NCBI RefSeq assembly: GCF_026914185.1
Contig: NC_070569.1
Span: 4,526,001 to 4,590,000, forward strand
Source: Puccinia triticina
Lineage: Eukaryota > Basidiomycota > Pucciniomycetes > Pucciniales > Pucciniaceae
Length of the DNA: 64,000 nt
Reading direction: 5' to 3'
Made by a program: the position numbers and the translations under genes. Positions 31,377-42,850 of the stretch are shown piece by piece; position 1 is the stretch's first letter; the number at the start of each line of letters is the position of its first letter. The notes under the pieces were generated by a model. The model did no database searches and was not told where the DNA came from. It saw nothing but the letters and a program-made list of their open reading frames with translations.

Positions 31377-31426
31377 CAAGACTGTAAATCTTGAGGTCGC
31401 TGGTTCGATCCCGGCTCGGGGGACCA
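31377..31426 (-). promoter_or_regulatory. Extended tRNA-Tyr primer-binding site, LTR element 1
   Basis: On the plus strand this reads as the 3' half of tRNA-Tyr: CAAGA-CTGTAAA-TCTTG anticodon arm, GAGGTCGC, T-arm GGTTCGATCC and acceptor ending CCA, two bases from the LTR. It differs from the element 2 site at two of 50 positions. The 5' half of a tRNA is absent, so it is not a tRNA gene. Confidence 0.85.
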
Positions 31427-31428
31427 AA

Positions 31429-32182
31429 TGAGGGACTCCTGTCCGTGCTAGGCGGCGGCAGTCGTGTGAGGGGAGATTTGCTGTTTAGGCTGCCCTCGTG
31501 GCTGGATGGTCCGTAGGAATGAGCGCTGGAAAATGGAGGGGGGATCTGAGATAGCTGTGGGTGTGTGGTGGTTTTGAGAGGTTCGCCGGGGGGTTTGGAT
31601 CCTCGGCGGCGGTTGTTTTGTTGATGAGGGGATGAGGAGTGATCTAAAAAAAAGAAAGGGAAGGGAATATGAGACTCTCGATGAAAGATGATTGGCGGGC
31701 GGAGCCCCAAAGTTGAAACTCTGAAGATATGATCTATAAACTCTTGATGGTCCGTATTCTGGGGATCAGAATGCCATGCCTCCCCCATCATCCAAGTTTG
31801 GCGAACTTGGACTCCGGGAGAGCCACATTTCACATGTATTTCATCACATCCTCCGCGCGCTACGCGCGCGCGCACACACACAACAAAGAAAAGAAGCAGG
31901 AAAAGAGAAAACACAGCACAAAGAAATAAGGAAATCACAGTGAGATGAGGCAGAAGAAAGAAAATAGTCAGAGAGAGGAAGGAAAGAAAAAAAAAGGAGG
32001 AAAGAGAAGACAGAAAACACTCAAAACTGAAAGAGGGGAAGGAGTATGGAAGAGAAGGGGTGGAAGATGAGGAGAGATGGGGAGAGGGTCTTGATGTGAA
32101 ATCTTTCTGAGAGTGGAGGCTTGATGATCTTGCTGGCGGCGGTGATGCTGCTGACTAGCTGGCCACGAGAGGAGCCACCACA
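31429..32182 (-). repeat. LTR element 1, 5' LTR
   Basis: 754 bp, equal in length to 15482-16235. Followed on the right by GCGG, the target duplication, and then by the resumed Harbinger transposase reading. Confidence 0.92.
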
Positions 32183-32834
32183 GCGGTCAACTCCCTCATA
32201 GTGTGTAACTCGAGGAAACGGATCATCTACGCGGTCCATGGCTGGTGCGGCAGTTCTCATGACCAACGTGTATACAAAAACTCAAAGGTGAGGAATGTAC
32301 CATTAACTCAGCTCAACCCATCATAAAGCAGCACATGAGCTGATTCATCGTATAATTGGTCAGCTTTATACCCATCCTGCGCAGTTCTTCTCGCCTGGCG
32401 AGTACATATTAGCTGACTCAGCCTACACATCTTCACGAACGGTCGTCCCAGCCTACAAACGCTCCGGGGGTAATCCACTTCCAGTGGAAAAGCAAAAGTT
32501 TAACTACGAACTCAGTCGGAACCGGGTTGCAGTCAAGCACACAATCGGAATGCTTAAGAATCGGTGGCAATCGACAAAGAGCCTCTCACTTCAGCTACAC
32601 GGACAAAAGACTGCCCGGAGACTCAACTGTTGGCTTCGAGCTTGTGTAGTTTTACACAACTTCCTCCTCGACCAGCGGGATGTTGACTGGGACGAGCTTC
32701 AGTTGCGAGTCGTCGAAGAGCCGGGCCTTGATGATGATGACGCCGGTCTTGTCTCCGGTGAAGATTTCACATCCCGAGAGCAACTTTTCACTCGATTCTG
32801 TCAGCAGCGAGCAACCCGCCACTTGAATCATTGA
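32183..32834 (+). pseudogene. Harbinger transposase, 3' half
   Basis: Resumes VNSLIVCNSRKRIIYAVHGWCG and HDQRVYKNSK, has an intron (about 32288-32360), then FFSPGEYILADSAYTSS with the second catalytic Asp, and RVAVKHTIGMLKNRW. At the position where the family normally has the catalytic Glu (V-E-x-x-x-G-x-LK) this copy has Lys (AAG, one transition from GAG). Ends TRFCQQRATRHLNH at 32834. Confidence 0.85.
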
Positions 32835-33607
32835 TTCTATCAGCCTCATGAACATTGGCGACCTCCTTGTTTCCAACCTCGGGAGCCTCCTCCTCATGAA
32901 CCCTGGCGACCTCTTTCTTGCTAATGTTGCGGCCGCCTCGGGCCCTCCCCAACCTTGCCAACTCTGAGCTACCGTTCAACAACAATCAACCTCTGCAGGT
33001 TCCCCAACACTTGGTATCGCCTTTCAGGACTTGTTTTCAACATTTCTTTCTTCTTTGGTGTGCACAGGTCCAAAAAGTTTTATGTCTCTTTGCACATTCT
33101 TTCATCTTTGTTTCAAATGTTGTGTACATATCTGTGTAAATCAAGAAATAATTCATAGATGTAGAGAAGAACCTGCGCCGATAAAATGAACCAAAAAGCA
33201 AGTCAACGAGATTTGCAGTGAGTATAATGGCAGAGGCAAGTTGGGAGCGAGCCCGTCGCAATGATCCAAAACTGAAAGAGCTCCACAGTTACACAGTCAA
33301 ACTTGTATCTTGCCTGCTCGAAATTGGTTTCATTTCAAGTAGACAACGGGTAAAAAAAAACAAAAGAAAAAAAACCCAACAGACATAAGAGGATACAATT
33401 TTTTGGTTTTTTAATTGTTTTTGATTTTGATTTTGGAGGTCTTTGAAAACAAACCCGAAGAGGAAGAATAAACAAGAGAAACTTAATTGTTGAGAGTCCG
33501 AGGTTTGGTTTTTTATTGTTTTGATTTGATTATGTGTTTTTTTGTGGATTGTGAAGTTTTATGAGAACAGATAGAACTAGAAAAAAGGGAAGTTGAATCA
33601 ACCTGAA
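32835..33607. other. Spacer between the two Harbinger genes
   Basis: Lies between the tail-to-tail ends of the transposase and the Myb-like gene. AT-rich with T/A homopolymers near 33350-33560; no further gene seen. Confidence 0.5.
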
Positions 33608-34758
33608 TCAATCAGGTCCAAGGAAGCGGGTCGTCATGTTCAATGCGTCCTTGAGTGTCAGACCGGATCGCACAAAGTCCTGGACCATTTTGGCTTGGGC
33701 AAACGGCCCGGACGACAATTGTTTGGATTCTGCGATGCTGGCTCGGACACGAGCAATTTCCATCTCGCGGAATTGGATCTCAAGCCGCATCTGTTCGATC
33801 TGGAGTGTGTGGCGCTCAGGGTCACCCGTTTCGCCATTCAAGCCGTTGTGTAATGCTGCAGCCAGCTGAACATTTGCATCAACCATTCGGATATCCGAGT
33901 TCAATCGCTCTCGGGTCAGTTCAAGCTTGGCGTTAGTCTGGGCCATCATATCTTCACAAGTTGGGAAGATGCGTTTGGTTATTCTCTCGGCATAATTGGT
34001 CCGGCGATTTGTTTGGCCGTTTTTCTGAGCTGGTGAGTTTTCGGGTGGCATGGTCAGAGGCAAAGGAGGCTGTTCGATAGAGGTGGTATCTGGGTGATCT
34101 TGAGGGTTGTCGGACACATTTCGAGCCGTCTCCTCCCACTCTGCGGGCATTGTTGGTGTTTCTTGAGTCCCATGGAGACTAAGGGCAGCAGCGAGGTCAA
34201 TTTCACCTTCGTTGCCTTGTTCGTGGACGTCGAGTGGGATTGCAGCTGGTTGGTCAACCATGATTAGCTCCAGCTAGTAATAGTACTTACACTTTTTGAG
34301 GATAGCGGCCTCGGTTTGATTGCGAGCAGCCCCAACCAAGTCATCGGCCTCAGAATCATCTGGGTCAGCACCCATGCTACGTTCAAGCTCCTCTGCCTCA
34401 TCCAATATCCCCTGCCCGGTTTGGTTTCTCCAAGCAAGAGCATCACGGAACTTCTGTTCTAGGCCTGAAATCTGAGGAGTGTGGGGAAGAAGATGCCTCA
34501 GTTACCAACAGCAGTCGTATGCATCATTGGCGAAGACACGCACCTGCTGTTCAATTCCACTCCACTCGCGGGATATAGCCCCATTGTGAACGAGATATTG
34601 TCCAATCATCTCGGCTACTTCGCGCTTGCTCCTCCAACCAGACCGCCAAAGTTCATAGTTTCCTTCAACAGTGAGCCATTCTACAACAAGATCAAGGGAG
34701 GATTGTCCATTGTTGTTGCGGTTGGTGGTCCATGAGCGGTTTGGGCCTCGGGATCTGC
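33608..34758 (-). pseudogene. Harbinger second gene (Myb/SANT-like, NAM-associated type), main part
   Basis: Minus-strand exons about 34544-34758, 34291-34471 and 33608-34245. Reads SLDLVVEWLTVEGNYELWRSG, SKREVAEMIGQYL, then GLEQKFRDALAWRNQTG, an acidic middle, and a C-terminal helical/coiled part QMRLEIQFREMEIARVRASI ending FVRSGLTLKDALNMTTRFLG. In PIF/Harbinger elements this partner protein binds the element ends or helps the transposase enter the nucleus. The N-terminal piece is at 46313-46463, separated by LTR element 3; an in-frame TAG lies just before the junction, so the gene was probably already dead. Confidence 0.75.
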
Positions 34759-35689
34759 TGTCAGCCTTAGAGTCAACTCAGCTGACCTAAAGTCTGCCTT
34801 TTTCCACTTTTTACATATGAATTACTTCATATCTTTTTCATCTTAAGAGATAACCTTGTTTAGACTTCATATCCTGTTTCCTCATGCAATTTTAACCCTA
34901 GTTACAACTTACCAATTCTTTGTAACTATGCTCCTTCCCTGAGTTATTGAGTTGTGGCACGCATGCGCAGTTGTGACGTGTCAGCGCTACCAGGCGCGCC
35001 AAACCACATGTACATATGTAAATTACATAAGCAAACTGTGAAAATTTTCGTAGTCAAGATCCCCCTTGCCTGAGGCGGATCTACAGACTTCAGCACACCA
35101 GAACCACACCCCAGATAACCCCAGGATCACCACCAAAGAGTTTACAACACTCCCAGTATACCTACCGTCACAGGCGCCTAGGATATTGACAGTAAGTAAC
35201 CTTTTTCACTGAACCTTGTTTATCTCAGAGGTACAACTCTGTGTCTTGCTTGATCTGTTCTTTCCTGCAGGCCTTTGCCTTCTCTTGATCACAGGGCTGT
35301 CCCTCCATAACTGCTGGCCTTTGCCTTATCTTGATTAAAGGGCTGTCCCTTAGGTTTCCCTTTAAGAACCTTGACTATCCAGAAGGAAGCTAAAAAATTG
35401 TGGCTGGATTAAATTTATCTAATCCAGAGACCCTCCACGTTTCTTTGGTGAGAGGAGGCTGTAGCACTCTCTAGCACAGCTTGGCAGCACTCTTCTGAAG
35501 AGGTAGCATTGCCAGTGGACGTGCATTCCCACCAGAATAACCTTGAATATCTGCTCATCTTAATCCTGCTCAGTTTCTCTCTCTCTTTCTCTCTTTCTCT
35601 CATAATTGTATTTTCTTTATCCAAAGAAATCCAATTATTCCCCCTTTCTTTCTTGTGTCCTGCTTTCACTAAAGAGACTCAGGCTCACA
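34759..35689 (+). repeat. LTR element 3, left LTR
   Basis: 931 bp, TGTCAGCC...GGCTCACA; matches 45377-46307 with about three substitutions. Confidence 0.92.
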
Positions 35690-36424
35690 ATTGGGGGCCT
35701 CATTGGGAAATTTACTCACCTTTTCATAATTCTAGACTGCTATAAAGCCAAAGGACTGATCATCCTGACTAAATCAAACAAAAAACTCTTAAAAATTCGA
35801 AAAAATCACTTTAAAAATTTTTCTACATATCATACTAACGCTAAAATTCTTCAAAAATTATTCCAAACTGCTCTTATATTGATAAATTCCCTAACTGAAC
35901 CCTTGAAAAAAAATTTTACGTCCTGTGTACTCGTGAAAGTGCAGAATTGCGACTCCTCCGCGCAGCTATTTATCCCTTCGTCGGACTTATCCTCCCCAGA
36001 ACCCTCTATATCTTTGGATCAAGAAGAGATAGCGAAAAACGGAGTGCACTCAAAAATTACCGCAATTGACCGTAAAAAAATTCGTGACAGCGCAGACTAG
36101 CGCAGAAGAAGAAAACTACGACGACAGGATAGTTGCAAATCCGCGTAACGGCAACCTTATCAGTAGTACCTTGTGGACTCCAATAGCTACAGCTAAAGCT
36201 CCGAAAACTCGCCGTAGAAAAACCATAGCTCCCGTCAAGATATCTGACTGGACCTCTGAACCACCTGCGAAAACTTGCGCAAAAGATTCCAAGAAGAAAT
36301 CCTCTTCTACTACACGTAAAAGTAAAAGGATTTCCGCTAAATCCCAAACTACAGGTACTCAAACCCTCCCTCCTTCCCATTTTCTCCAACAAAACCTAAT
36401 AAATTATGCCTCCTCATTTTAGGA
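35690..36424 (+). other. Leader of LTR element 3
   Basis: AT-rich, then Lys/Ser/Thr-coding sequence with two overlapping short frames (35606-36100 and 36066-36422). Neither shows a recognisable domain. No tRNA-type primer site was identified after the LTR. Confidence 0.4.
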
Positions 36425-37606
36425 ATGGCCGAAACCTCTCAGCAGAACAACAGCTCCGCTACCAACTCAGCCCCGCCGCAGAAGAGCGGCTTCAAAGAGC
36501 TAGAATTGGCGCTACCACCTCTGGGAGAGGATTTCCTCAATTTCCCTCAAGAGGAGCCGCTGCCCCCGGATACCGGAATACCGCCGGCATTGTACAACCC
36601 AAGAGAGACGTCCCTGGCCCTCGCATCCAACAGGTCGACACCAGTGCCGCGCCCGGTAGAGAGAGAGCCGATGATATCAGCAGGCACTCCGATGAACTCC
36701 CTGCCTACCAACCCAGAGGGTTTACGACCGGAGGCGCCACCGAACCTAGCCCTGCTTCCGCCCATTCAGAACCCCCATCCAACAGATTCTTCAGGCCCGA
36801 TGGAGCTCATACCGGAGGATCCAGAGATCTCAGGACTAGTGAATCTCTTCAACGACCAATTCGACCTTTTCGTCCGAGCGCGGGAGGCGCAGAACCTGAG
36901 GACTATGAAAATGATCCTATCCCAGGCGGCCACGACCCAGGATATGATAGAAGACATAGTTGGGAGAGAGGAAACTATCCGTCTCTGCCAAGAATGGATT
37001 CCCCGGATGGAATTCAACGACGTGGAGCGCCTCATTTACAATCAAGGCAACAACAATCAGCCTCAGATTACGGCCGCCCCTCCTCCGCAGAACAATCCTT
37101 CCCTAGCTTTGATTCCGCACTCCAACCACCAGCCCATGATAGCTACGCCAACTCCAGAGCCCACGAACTTCCAGCACAGGACTCGAGAGGCTGGGTACCA
37201 GGGTCCTACCCCTCAATCCAATCCAGGAACTCAAGCGCCGCCGCCGCCGCCACAACAACCACTGCGCCCAGAGGCTCCAGTTTACCGCAGCCATCAATTG
37301 CCACCGCCACCGCCACCCCCTCTACCGCAACAGCAGCTCCAAGTGAGACCTCCGCCAGCTTCTATACCGCGAGAGGTGGTTCAGTTATTCCGCCCCAACA
37401 CGCACCAGCATCCTGGCGAGTACAATCAACACCACTATACTCCCACGCAGCAAGGGTACACAGACCACAGCCAGCCCCATCCTCAAGGCAATTGGAGAGG
37501 ATCAGGGAGGAACTGGAGACACCAACGGGACGACACCCAGCGGGTTCTCCAGATAGGAGAATATCTCATGAGAGCCACACGAGGAGTGAGGAGAGGTTAC
37601 GGTTGA
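36425..37606 (+). CDS. Pro/Gln-rich gag-like ORF of LTR element 3
   Basis: 393 residues, MAETSQQNNSS start. Most is Pro/Gln/Asn-rich, but residues about 130-215 (LVNLFNDQFDLFVRAREA, MILSQAATTQDMIEDIVG, EEWIPRMEF-like) look like a helical capsid-type domain; the end is Arg/Gly-rich as in RNA-binding gag tails. A second frame (36406-37623, 405 codons) is also fully open across the same DNA but lacks any helical core; GC-rich codon use explains this best. Likely a structural protein of the chimaeric element; no family assigned. Confidence 0.45.
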   Translation: MAETSQQNNSSATNSAPPQKSGFKELELALPPLGEDFLNFPQEEPLPPDTGIPPALYNPRETSLALASNRSTPVPRPVEREPMISAGTPMNSLPTNPEGLRPEAPPNLALLPPIQNPHPTDSSGPMELIPEDPEISGLVNLFNDQFDLFVRAREAQNLRTMKMILSQAATTQDMIEDIVGREETIRLCQEWIPRMEFNDVERLIYNQGNNNQPQITAAPPPQNNPSLALIPHSNHQPMIATPTPEPTNFQHRTREAGYQGPTPQSNPGTQAPPPPPQQPLRPEAPVYRSHQLPPPPPPPLPQQQLQVRPPPASIPREVVQLFRPNTHQHPGEYNQHHYTPTQQGYTDHSQPHPQGNWRGSGRNWRHQRDDTQRVLQIGEYLMRATRGVRRGYG

Positions 37607-37644
37607 GGGAGAGCCAGAGGTAGAGGCCCATATTAGTAGAATCC

Positions 37645-39063
37645 TTGATTAAAAGTTCAATAAGTAGTTATTCTCCTTTAGGTCTTAGTTTAGACATTGA
37701 TAATCTCTCTGACCCTTCCAATAGAGAATTTTTCATCAACAATCTCAACAATGAAATGTCGAGAAATGGCCCCTTGTTTCTAGAAGAAAAGCTACAAGTA
37801 TTGTTCTCTAAATTTCTATCTGAATTGTCTGGCACTGTTGAAACCATTCCTGGTACACTTCTTGAATCTTGTGTTAGAAACTTTAAAGAAGTATTAAATG
37901 ATTCCATTCTTGATCTCTTTAAAAGTGAATTCATCCCATTCTTACTAGACCAAATCCTGAATAATATAGGAGAAAGTGCCAGAGAGAAATCCAATGTGAG
38001 CAACAATATGTTAGAGCAAATGAAAAAACACATGGATGAGAAATTCGAGACTATCCAAGATTTGATTCTGGTAAATGAATCAAAATGCCATTCCAACATG
38101 GACAACATTGGCCAGAATTTGAAAGGACTTGAAGAGAAACTAGATCACAACCTTTCATCCATTGGAAATCAGATTAGTGATCTTCATGTTAATGAACACA
38201 ACAGGTTTGAACAATCCAAGAGAAGATTCAGTGATATATCTTTTGTGATAAATTCTGTGAGTTCCAGATTAGATTCCTTAATGTCCCAAAAGGATAGAGA
38301 ACAGCCCCCACATCTCTTGTACAATAACCCTTTTCAGAATGTTCATCATGAACAACAGCAAGAACACAGAGCCCCTCCACCTATTCCTACTCCTGAACCT
38401 CAAAGACCATCCAGGGATAACTTCTCTAAACCTACAAGCAATGCTACTAATGCAACTGCACAAGAAGAATTCCCCTATATTGATCATGGAGCAGTAGACT
38501 TTGAAATGAGGAAAGAATTGTGGAAAGGTATCCCCAAGAATGGAGACTGGGAGAAATTCTCTGGAGAATTGCCTTACAATCATGAACTTTGGATTAAAAA
38601 CACTGATATCCTGGTTAGAGACTAATTGATGCTAGATAACATGATAATCAGTAGATTAACAATCCTGTTGACTGATACTGCCAGGAATTGGTACCTAGGC
38701 ATCAGAGACCAGTATGGAAACAAATCTTGGGCTTGGTGGAAGAATGCCATCAGAAACAAGTTTGGCACTGAGAACTGGAAATGGAAAATGCAACAAGAAT
38801 TTGAGAATGATCACTTTGCCTATGATGGAAGGAAAATCCATAAATGGTTTGGTAATCAGAGAGAAAGACTGAAGGCTTATCAACCTGAACTCAGTGAGTA
38901 TCTTATTTGTGAGAAAATCTTGAAGCAATGCCCTCCAAACCTTGAGCATGCTATTAAAAGCAGATACAAAAGAGATGCTACTGAAATGAGTTTTGAGGAT
39001 ATGGTTATAATTGCTGAAGAAGTCATAGACAGAGTCATGAAAAGGAACAAACTGATGGACTAG
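37645..39063 (+). pseudogene. Ty3-type gag of LTR element 3
   Basis: AT-rich, in contrast to the preceding ORF. Reads a coiled N-terminal part, then FPYIDHGAVDFEMRKELW, YNHELWIKNTDILVRD, an in-frame TAA (38623-38625), and MIISRLTILLTDTARNWYLGI, KSWAWWKNAIRNKFG, FAYDGRKIHKWF, the retrotransposon gag core. The frame runs into an integrase segment at about 39060 because protease, RT, RNase H and most of integrase are deleted. Upstream boundary uncertain (no clear ATG). Confidence 0.75.
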
Positions 39064-39824
39064 CTGAAAGAATGATTCAAACACTTGAAGACATGATCAG
39101 GAGGTTTTGTGCATATGGTCTAGAATTCAAAGACAATGATGGATACACTCATGACTGGGTTTCACTTCTACCAATCCTTGAACTAGCTTATTGCACCAGC
39201 ATACATTCAACCACTGGAAAACCTCCTGCCATCCTGGAAAAAGGCTGGATCCCAAACCTTCCCAGAAATTTCTTGAAGCAAGACTCTGTAGACATTCATC
39301 CTACTGCTCTTGCCTATGGAAAAATATTTGATAAAGCCAGAAAACATGCTGAGCAATGCATAACAGAAGCTACATCTTATAACAAAGAGAGATGGGACAA
39401 GACTCACAAAGAACCATCCTTTAAAATTGGTGACAAAGTCCTGATATCCACAGCAAACTTCAATAACTTGTCTGGCCCCAAGAAGATGAGAGACTCCTTT
39501 ACTGGACCATTCCTTGTGAAAGCTTTACATGGAAAGAATGCTGTAGAAGTGATTCTGACTGAAGAGTTCAGCAGAAAACATCCTACTTTCCCTGTCAGCT
39601 TAGTGAAACCATACAAAGACCCCAATCTAGATAAGTTCCCCTTGAGACAGAAAGTTAAAGTTGTCATTCCCCCCATGGATAAGAACCCTCAGAGTAAAGT
39701 TATACAGAAGATCCTAAGAGACAAAAGATTGAGAGTGGAGTACAGAGATGTCATGATGTACTTGGCTAGATACAAAGGCATGAGTGCTGATCATGATGAA
39801 TGGCTCCTTGAGTGTCAGCCTTAG
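39064..39824 (+). pseudogene. Ty3-type integrase C-terminal fragment
   Basis: The junction reads QTDGLAERMIQTLEDM, the segment just after the last catalytic residue of a Ty3 integrase, then FKIGDKVLISTANFNN, a GPF-type SH3-like part (DSFTGPFLVKALHG) and a chromodomain-like tail (RVEYRDVMMYLARYKG, DEWLLE). The stop codon lies in the LTR that follows (CQP then TAG). Only about 250 codons of pol remain. Confidence 0.8.
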
Positions 39825-40685
39825 AGTCATCACAGCTGACCTAAAGTCTGCCTTTTATCTACTTTTACATATGAATTGCTTTATATCTTTTCCATCTTAA
39901 GAGATATCTTTGTTTTGACTTCATATTCTGTTTCCTCATGCAATTTTAACCCTAGTTACAACTTAAAGATTCTTTGTAACTCTACCCCTTCCCTGAGTTC
40001 TTGAGTTGTGGCGCGCATGCACAGTTGTGACGTGTCAGCGCTACCAGGCGCGCCAAACCACATGTACATATGTAATTACATAAGCAAACTGTGAAAATTT
40101 TCGAAGTCAGGATCCCCCTTGCCTGAGGAGGATCTACAGACTTCAGACCACCCAGAACCACGCCGTAGATAACCCAGGATCACCCTACAAGAGGATACCA
40201 CGCTCCCAGTACACCTACCGTCACAGGCGCCTAGGTTATTGACAGTAAGTATACTCTTCCTTTGAACCTTGATTATCCAGAGTGATTCTCTGTGTCTCTT
40301 GATTGCTCCTCTGTCTTGCTTTCACTTCAACTCTGCTCAAGATCACAGGTTACTCTGTTAATCCTAGACTCAGTCTAAAAATCAGAGCAGATTAGTATTA
40401 CTATTCTGTGTCCCCCCACCGTCTCCTTGGTGCGCGCGGAGGCTGTAGCCCCTGTTGGTCTGGCACAGCTGTCCTTATCACTTTTCCAGGTGATTCAAGT
40501 TGACTTTTGAGGATCCTCCTATAAGGAGTAGATAGACCCCCTCCAGATCATATATTTCTCTTTCCTTTTTCTCTTTCTTTCTCTTTCTCTCTCTCTCACT
40601 GTTTGTAGTTCTTTATCCCAAGAAATACAACCAGTGTCCCCCCTTTTCTTGTGTCCTGTAGCCACTATAGAGGCTCGGGCTCACA
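39813..40685 (+). repeat. LTR element 3, internal diverged LTR
   Basis: 873 bp, TGTCAGCC...GGCTCACA, clearly the same family as the outer LTRs but with many substitutions and indels, hence older. It ends the Ty3 remnant. Confidence 0.85.
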
Positions 40686-41078
40686 TTGAGAAAGACATTC
40701 CAGACTCTGCTATCCTTCTCAGGAAATTCATAGCCAATTACCGGGAACGCAGTGGGAGGTGATCATGTCCAAGGAGCTGCGGCCCCAAGGCAGTCCCCAC
40801 GCGGCGAAGGCCCGAGGGTGCAACGGGCCAGAGAGCGCGCAGAAAGGCGGCGGCGCCAAAGAGCGCAGCAAGCGCAAAGCATTAGCTGCGGCAGGAACCA
40901 CAAGCACGGGGGACAAGTCCGGCAGGCAGGGACCGAGAGCTCGGTACCGTCGGCCAAAGAAGCCTATCGGAACGGAGTAGTACTCTTCAAGGTTTCAACC
41001 TTAATTGTCCACCGGCAGAGGATAAGAGAAATCTCTTTTTCGCACATCTCTTTTTATCCTCTTAAAAAACCAGGAAGA

Positions 41079-42850
41079 ATGTCAAACTCAATGCAACAAG
41101 CAACGGCGTTTGTGAAACAATTAGCAGGAATCCGACCACAGGACGAGGAGGGCACGGAAGATCCCGCAGCGACACCACAAGGAGAAATAGACGAGGTCCC
41201 AGATTTAAATCCACCCAAGAAGACCAAGAAAACGACAGCGCCGAAGGAGCCGACCCGGAAGATTGCGACCAGGTCGACATCCAAAGTTCCAGAAGACCCA
41301 CCACAGCCAAAGAAAGCCCAGCAAATCGAACTGGACGGATGGGAAAGGCTCTTGAAGGATGTAGGCCAACGACCAAGCAATAGAGGTAAGCAACGGCAAA
41401 ACAAACAGATTGGAACGAGAGGAACGAAAGGAACTAAGCATTAACTGGCCTTACCGCTGTTAGCTCACAATCCAGAGGAACGGACAGAGGCGGCGTCGAA
41501 CGATCGCGCCCAAAACAAGCGGGGATGGCCGGGATCAGGTAAGGAATCCACCAGCCCAAAGGAACCCAAGATACCCAATGGAAGTTCTGACCTGGTCGGC
41601 TTACCCCACCAGAGTCAAACCCAGTCTTAGCAGACGAAGGGCCAACACCAAGCGGAACCCAGGAGGCAGCGCCAGCTCAAGGAGCACTACCAGCCTGGAA
41701 AATCCAGGAAACGCTGGTCAGGATGGCGGAGAGGGCGATGAAAGCCGAAGAGAACGGAGACATGGCGCTGGCAAACCGCCTTTACGACATCGGAGCGGGT
41801 CTTGGACAAGCGGTACCGAGATCAAGCCCGACAGTAGCAGCTCCAACAGTGAGGGGAACGGTGCAGGCCCCCGTAACGATTGAAGGACTACGAGTCCCCA
41901 TCCCCATCAATAGTAGCACCCAGATAGCAGATGAAATTGAGGAGCTACTACCGACAAGCAATGCGGTGCCCAACGGGTCGGCAAACGGCGCAAGAAATTT
42001 AATCTGCGATGATTCAGCAGTCCCGACGTCCGTCGATGTGGGACTAACCCCTTTCTTCCAGAAAAACCTCGAAGAGCTGAAGGGACCGTTGCCGCTTACC
42101 ATCTTCAACAAAGAATGGCAAGACAAAGCAATAATGCATTGGTCCGAAAAGAAACCAAAGGCGGAAGCGACCGGTACCGATGTATTTCGATATTCTGGAT
42201 ATCCATACCCCAGCGAGTACTGCCAAACGTACAACGAATGGTCAGTAAACCACCAGGGCTTCTACGCCGCCATCAGGAAGATCCAGACCGCAGCACACAC
42301 CACATTCGCTGGATGGCTAGTGGTCCACAAGAAAAACTGTGACGCAATCATAATCCGGGACGGCTACATGACCGGGTTGAGGTACGACATACAAATCAGG
42401 GCAAACGCATTCGCACATTGGGTGACGCTGGGGGATGGACGCTGCTCAGTAGCCAACATCTCCGTCTATTGGGAAGACGTGGTCCGGAAGGCGTACGGGA
42501 AAGCGAGGAAGTTCGACAAAGTAGACTTCCCCGATAACCCGTACTCAGCTGGCGGTAGGCGATTTGGCTGGGACCCGACAACAGGCCAACCGAAGGCAAA
42601 GGGTGATAACGGTGGTAACAATCTACCCCTCCACCTTTGCCAACCAGACGGTCGACAATCCAAAGGAAAGCAACAGCAACAGCAACGAAGGACGTCGCCC
42701 AACCTGGCCAAGGGATACGAGAAAGGTGGCCAAGGTGGCCAGAAACAAAGTCAAGGCGGTTACAAGGGCAATCGCTACAACCCCAGGCACGGAGACCGAG
42801 ATGGAGGCCGCCACGGCGGTAGGGACGGGGGCAGAGGAAGGAACTATTAG
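41079..42850 (+). CDS. Gag-like protein of a DIRS-like cassette, two introns
   Basis: Exons 41079-41385, 41464-41538 and 41613-42850 give 539 residues in frame, with GTAAGC and GTAAGG donors. N-terminus MSNSMQQATAFVKQLAG with a basic KKTKKTTAPKE region; the middle (from about 42040) looks globular: TPFFQKNLEELKG, WHQDKAI-type segment, YPYPSEYCQTYNEW, TTFAGWLVVHKKN, YDIQIRANAFAHWV. The tail is Gln/Gly/Arg-rich (KQQQQQRR, DGGRHGGRDGG), a plausible nucleic-acid-binding end. It precedes an RT gene on the same strand by 281 bases. Assignment as gag rests on position and composition. Confidence 0.6.

Larger units (their letters stand above)
15482..32182 (-). mobile_element. LTR element 1: decayed Ty3/gypsy-type retrotransposon
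   Basis: Two 754-bp LTRs (15482-16235 and 31429-32182) differ at about four positions. In element orientation it starts TGTGGTGG, ends CCTCA and is flanked by the 4-bp repeat CCGC (GCGG on the plus strand). Order on the minus strand: 5' LTR, tRNA-Tyr-like primer site, leader, gag-protease, pol (RT, RNase H, integrase), polypurine tract, 3' LTR. About 8.4 kb after subtracting element 2. It is dead: a gag frameshift, a pol frame break near 19.42 kb, a stop in the integrase core, and element 2 inserted in gag. Confidence 0.92.

Noticed and set aside
31377..31426. A tRNA-Tyr gene
   Set aside because: Only the 3' half with encoded CCA is present, directly beside an LTR, and it recurs at the same place in a second element; it is a primer-binding site.
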